Shown: in pieces, positions 5,945-6,295 of the stretch | Numbering within the stretch: the stretch's first letter is position 1 | Layout: each line of letters opens with the position of its first letter | DNA from: an uncultured Eubacteriales bacterium | GTDB taxonomy: Bacteria; Bacillota; Clostridia; Christensenellales; Christensenellaceae | Length of the DNA stretch: 6,295 nt | Assembly (NCBI GenBank): GCA_902782475.1 | Contig: CACZNR010000118.1 | Span: forward strand, 1 to 6,295 | Direction: 5' to 3' | Notes under the pieces: generated by a model | Seen by the model: only the letters and a program-made list of their open reading frames with translations | Told to the model about the DNA's origin: nothing | The model's database searches: none | Made by a program: the position numbers and the translations under genes

Positions 5945-6295
5945 TCATTTTACTTTTGAAAGCAGTTCATCGAACCTGTCGAGCTTCGCTCGGTTTGGTC
6001 TTTCCTTTGTCTCTTCGTATTCATGTATGATATTGACGATCATATCGTTGAAAGGAGTAGGAACTCCTGACTTCTTTCCGTATTTGCATATCTCTCCGTT
6101 TATGCTGTCAATCTCGCATAGTTTTTCTTTTTTAAGATCCTGCAGCATTGATGGTTCTATGTTTTTGTGCTTCTTCATTGCGATAGGCATAATAAGGGAA
6201 GAGATCATCTTCTTGAAAGGATTGTTGAAATATAGGAGTTTCACAGCGTCCTTGCCCTGTATAGTAGCAAACTTTATGCCCATGGCGTGTCCGAC
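5945..6295 (-). CDS. Ketopantoate reductase family protein, C-terminal part (cut by window edge)
   Basis: The frame stays open to the right edge (VGHA precedes the first internal Met), so the 5' portion, including the Rossmann NADP-binding domain and the catalytic Lys, lies outside the window. The visible 116 residues match the PanE/ApbA C-terminal helical domain: SMLQDL with its substrate-contacting Ser, then EIDSINGEI, equivalent to TEIDxINGxx in E. coli PanE with its conserved Glu, then GKKSGVPTPFND. 2-Dehydropantoate 2-reductase makes pantoate for coenzyme A, but many paralogues act on other 2-keto acids, so the specific role is left open. Cys replaces Thr just before the conserved Glu. 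The charged tail (EETKERPNRAKLDRFDELLSKVK) replaces the short family end. It converges on the operon and ends at the hairpin terminator. Confidence 0.88.
   Translation of the reverse strand, partial: VGHAMGIKFATIQGKDAVKLLYFNNPFKKMISSLIMPIAMKKHKNIEPSMLQDLKKEKLCEIDSINGEICKYGKKSGVPTPFNDMIVNIIHEYEETKERPNRAKLDRFDELLSKVK

Noticed and set aside
5945..6295. Truncated or broken ketopantoate reductase pseudogene
   Set aside because: The frame is open through the window edge and the visible domain is intact, so the missing part is most simply outside the window.

Overview
The window looks like chromosomal DNA from a low-to-moderate GC Firmicute, most likely a Lachnospiraceae-type clostridium. This lineage is an inference from strong purine-rich Shine-Dalgarno sites (GGAG, GAGG, AGGAG), frequent ATA (Ile) and AGG/AGA (Arg) codons, very tight gene packing, and clostridial-style M19 dipeptidase and DltE-type SDR sequences. 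There are no rRNA or tRNA genes, insertion sequences, phage genes or CRISPR repeats. The longest stretch without a gene is the 88-nt divergent intergenic region (994-1081).

Layout. The left part is a minus-strand peptidase family M19 membrane-type dipeptidase (34-993). It is divergent from a run of six plus-strand genes: an SDR oxidoreductase (1082-1840), an acidic single-pass membrane protein of unknown function (1833-2348), an S66/MccF-like LD-carboxypeptidase (2361-3413), a small two-TM protein resembling DUF3592 (3415-3834), a ribokinase-like PfkB kinase (3844-4731), and a CARF-winged helix-PD-(D/E)xK nuclease of the DUF1887/Card1 type (4734-5915). Gene spacings in this run are -8, +12, +1, +9 and +2 nt, so it reads as one operon. 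Its start is a divergent promoter region with mirror-image extended -10 elements. A GC-rich hairpin at 5916-5938 directly follows the last stop codon. The right edge holds the C-terminal part of a ketopantoate reductase-family gene (5945-6295, minus strand), convergent on the operon.

How the genes may work together. The two peptidase families (M19 and S66) both handle peptides containing D-amino acids or unusual C-terminal linkages, which hints at cell-wall peptide recycling or peptide detoxification. The SDR, PfkB kinase and membrane proteins have no obvious common pathway. The most notable gene is the last one: a Card1-like protein, known from type III CRISPR systems as a cyclic-oligoadenylate-activated nuclease. 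Here it sits at the end of an apparently metabolic operon with no CRISPR or cas gene in view, and it carries non-canonical residues in both its putative ligand-binding motif (TGGHE) and its nuclease motif (SCK). It may be an orphan CARF effector answering to another signal, or the distal effector of a type III locus elsewhere in the genome.
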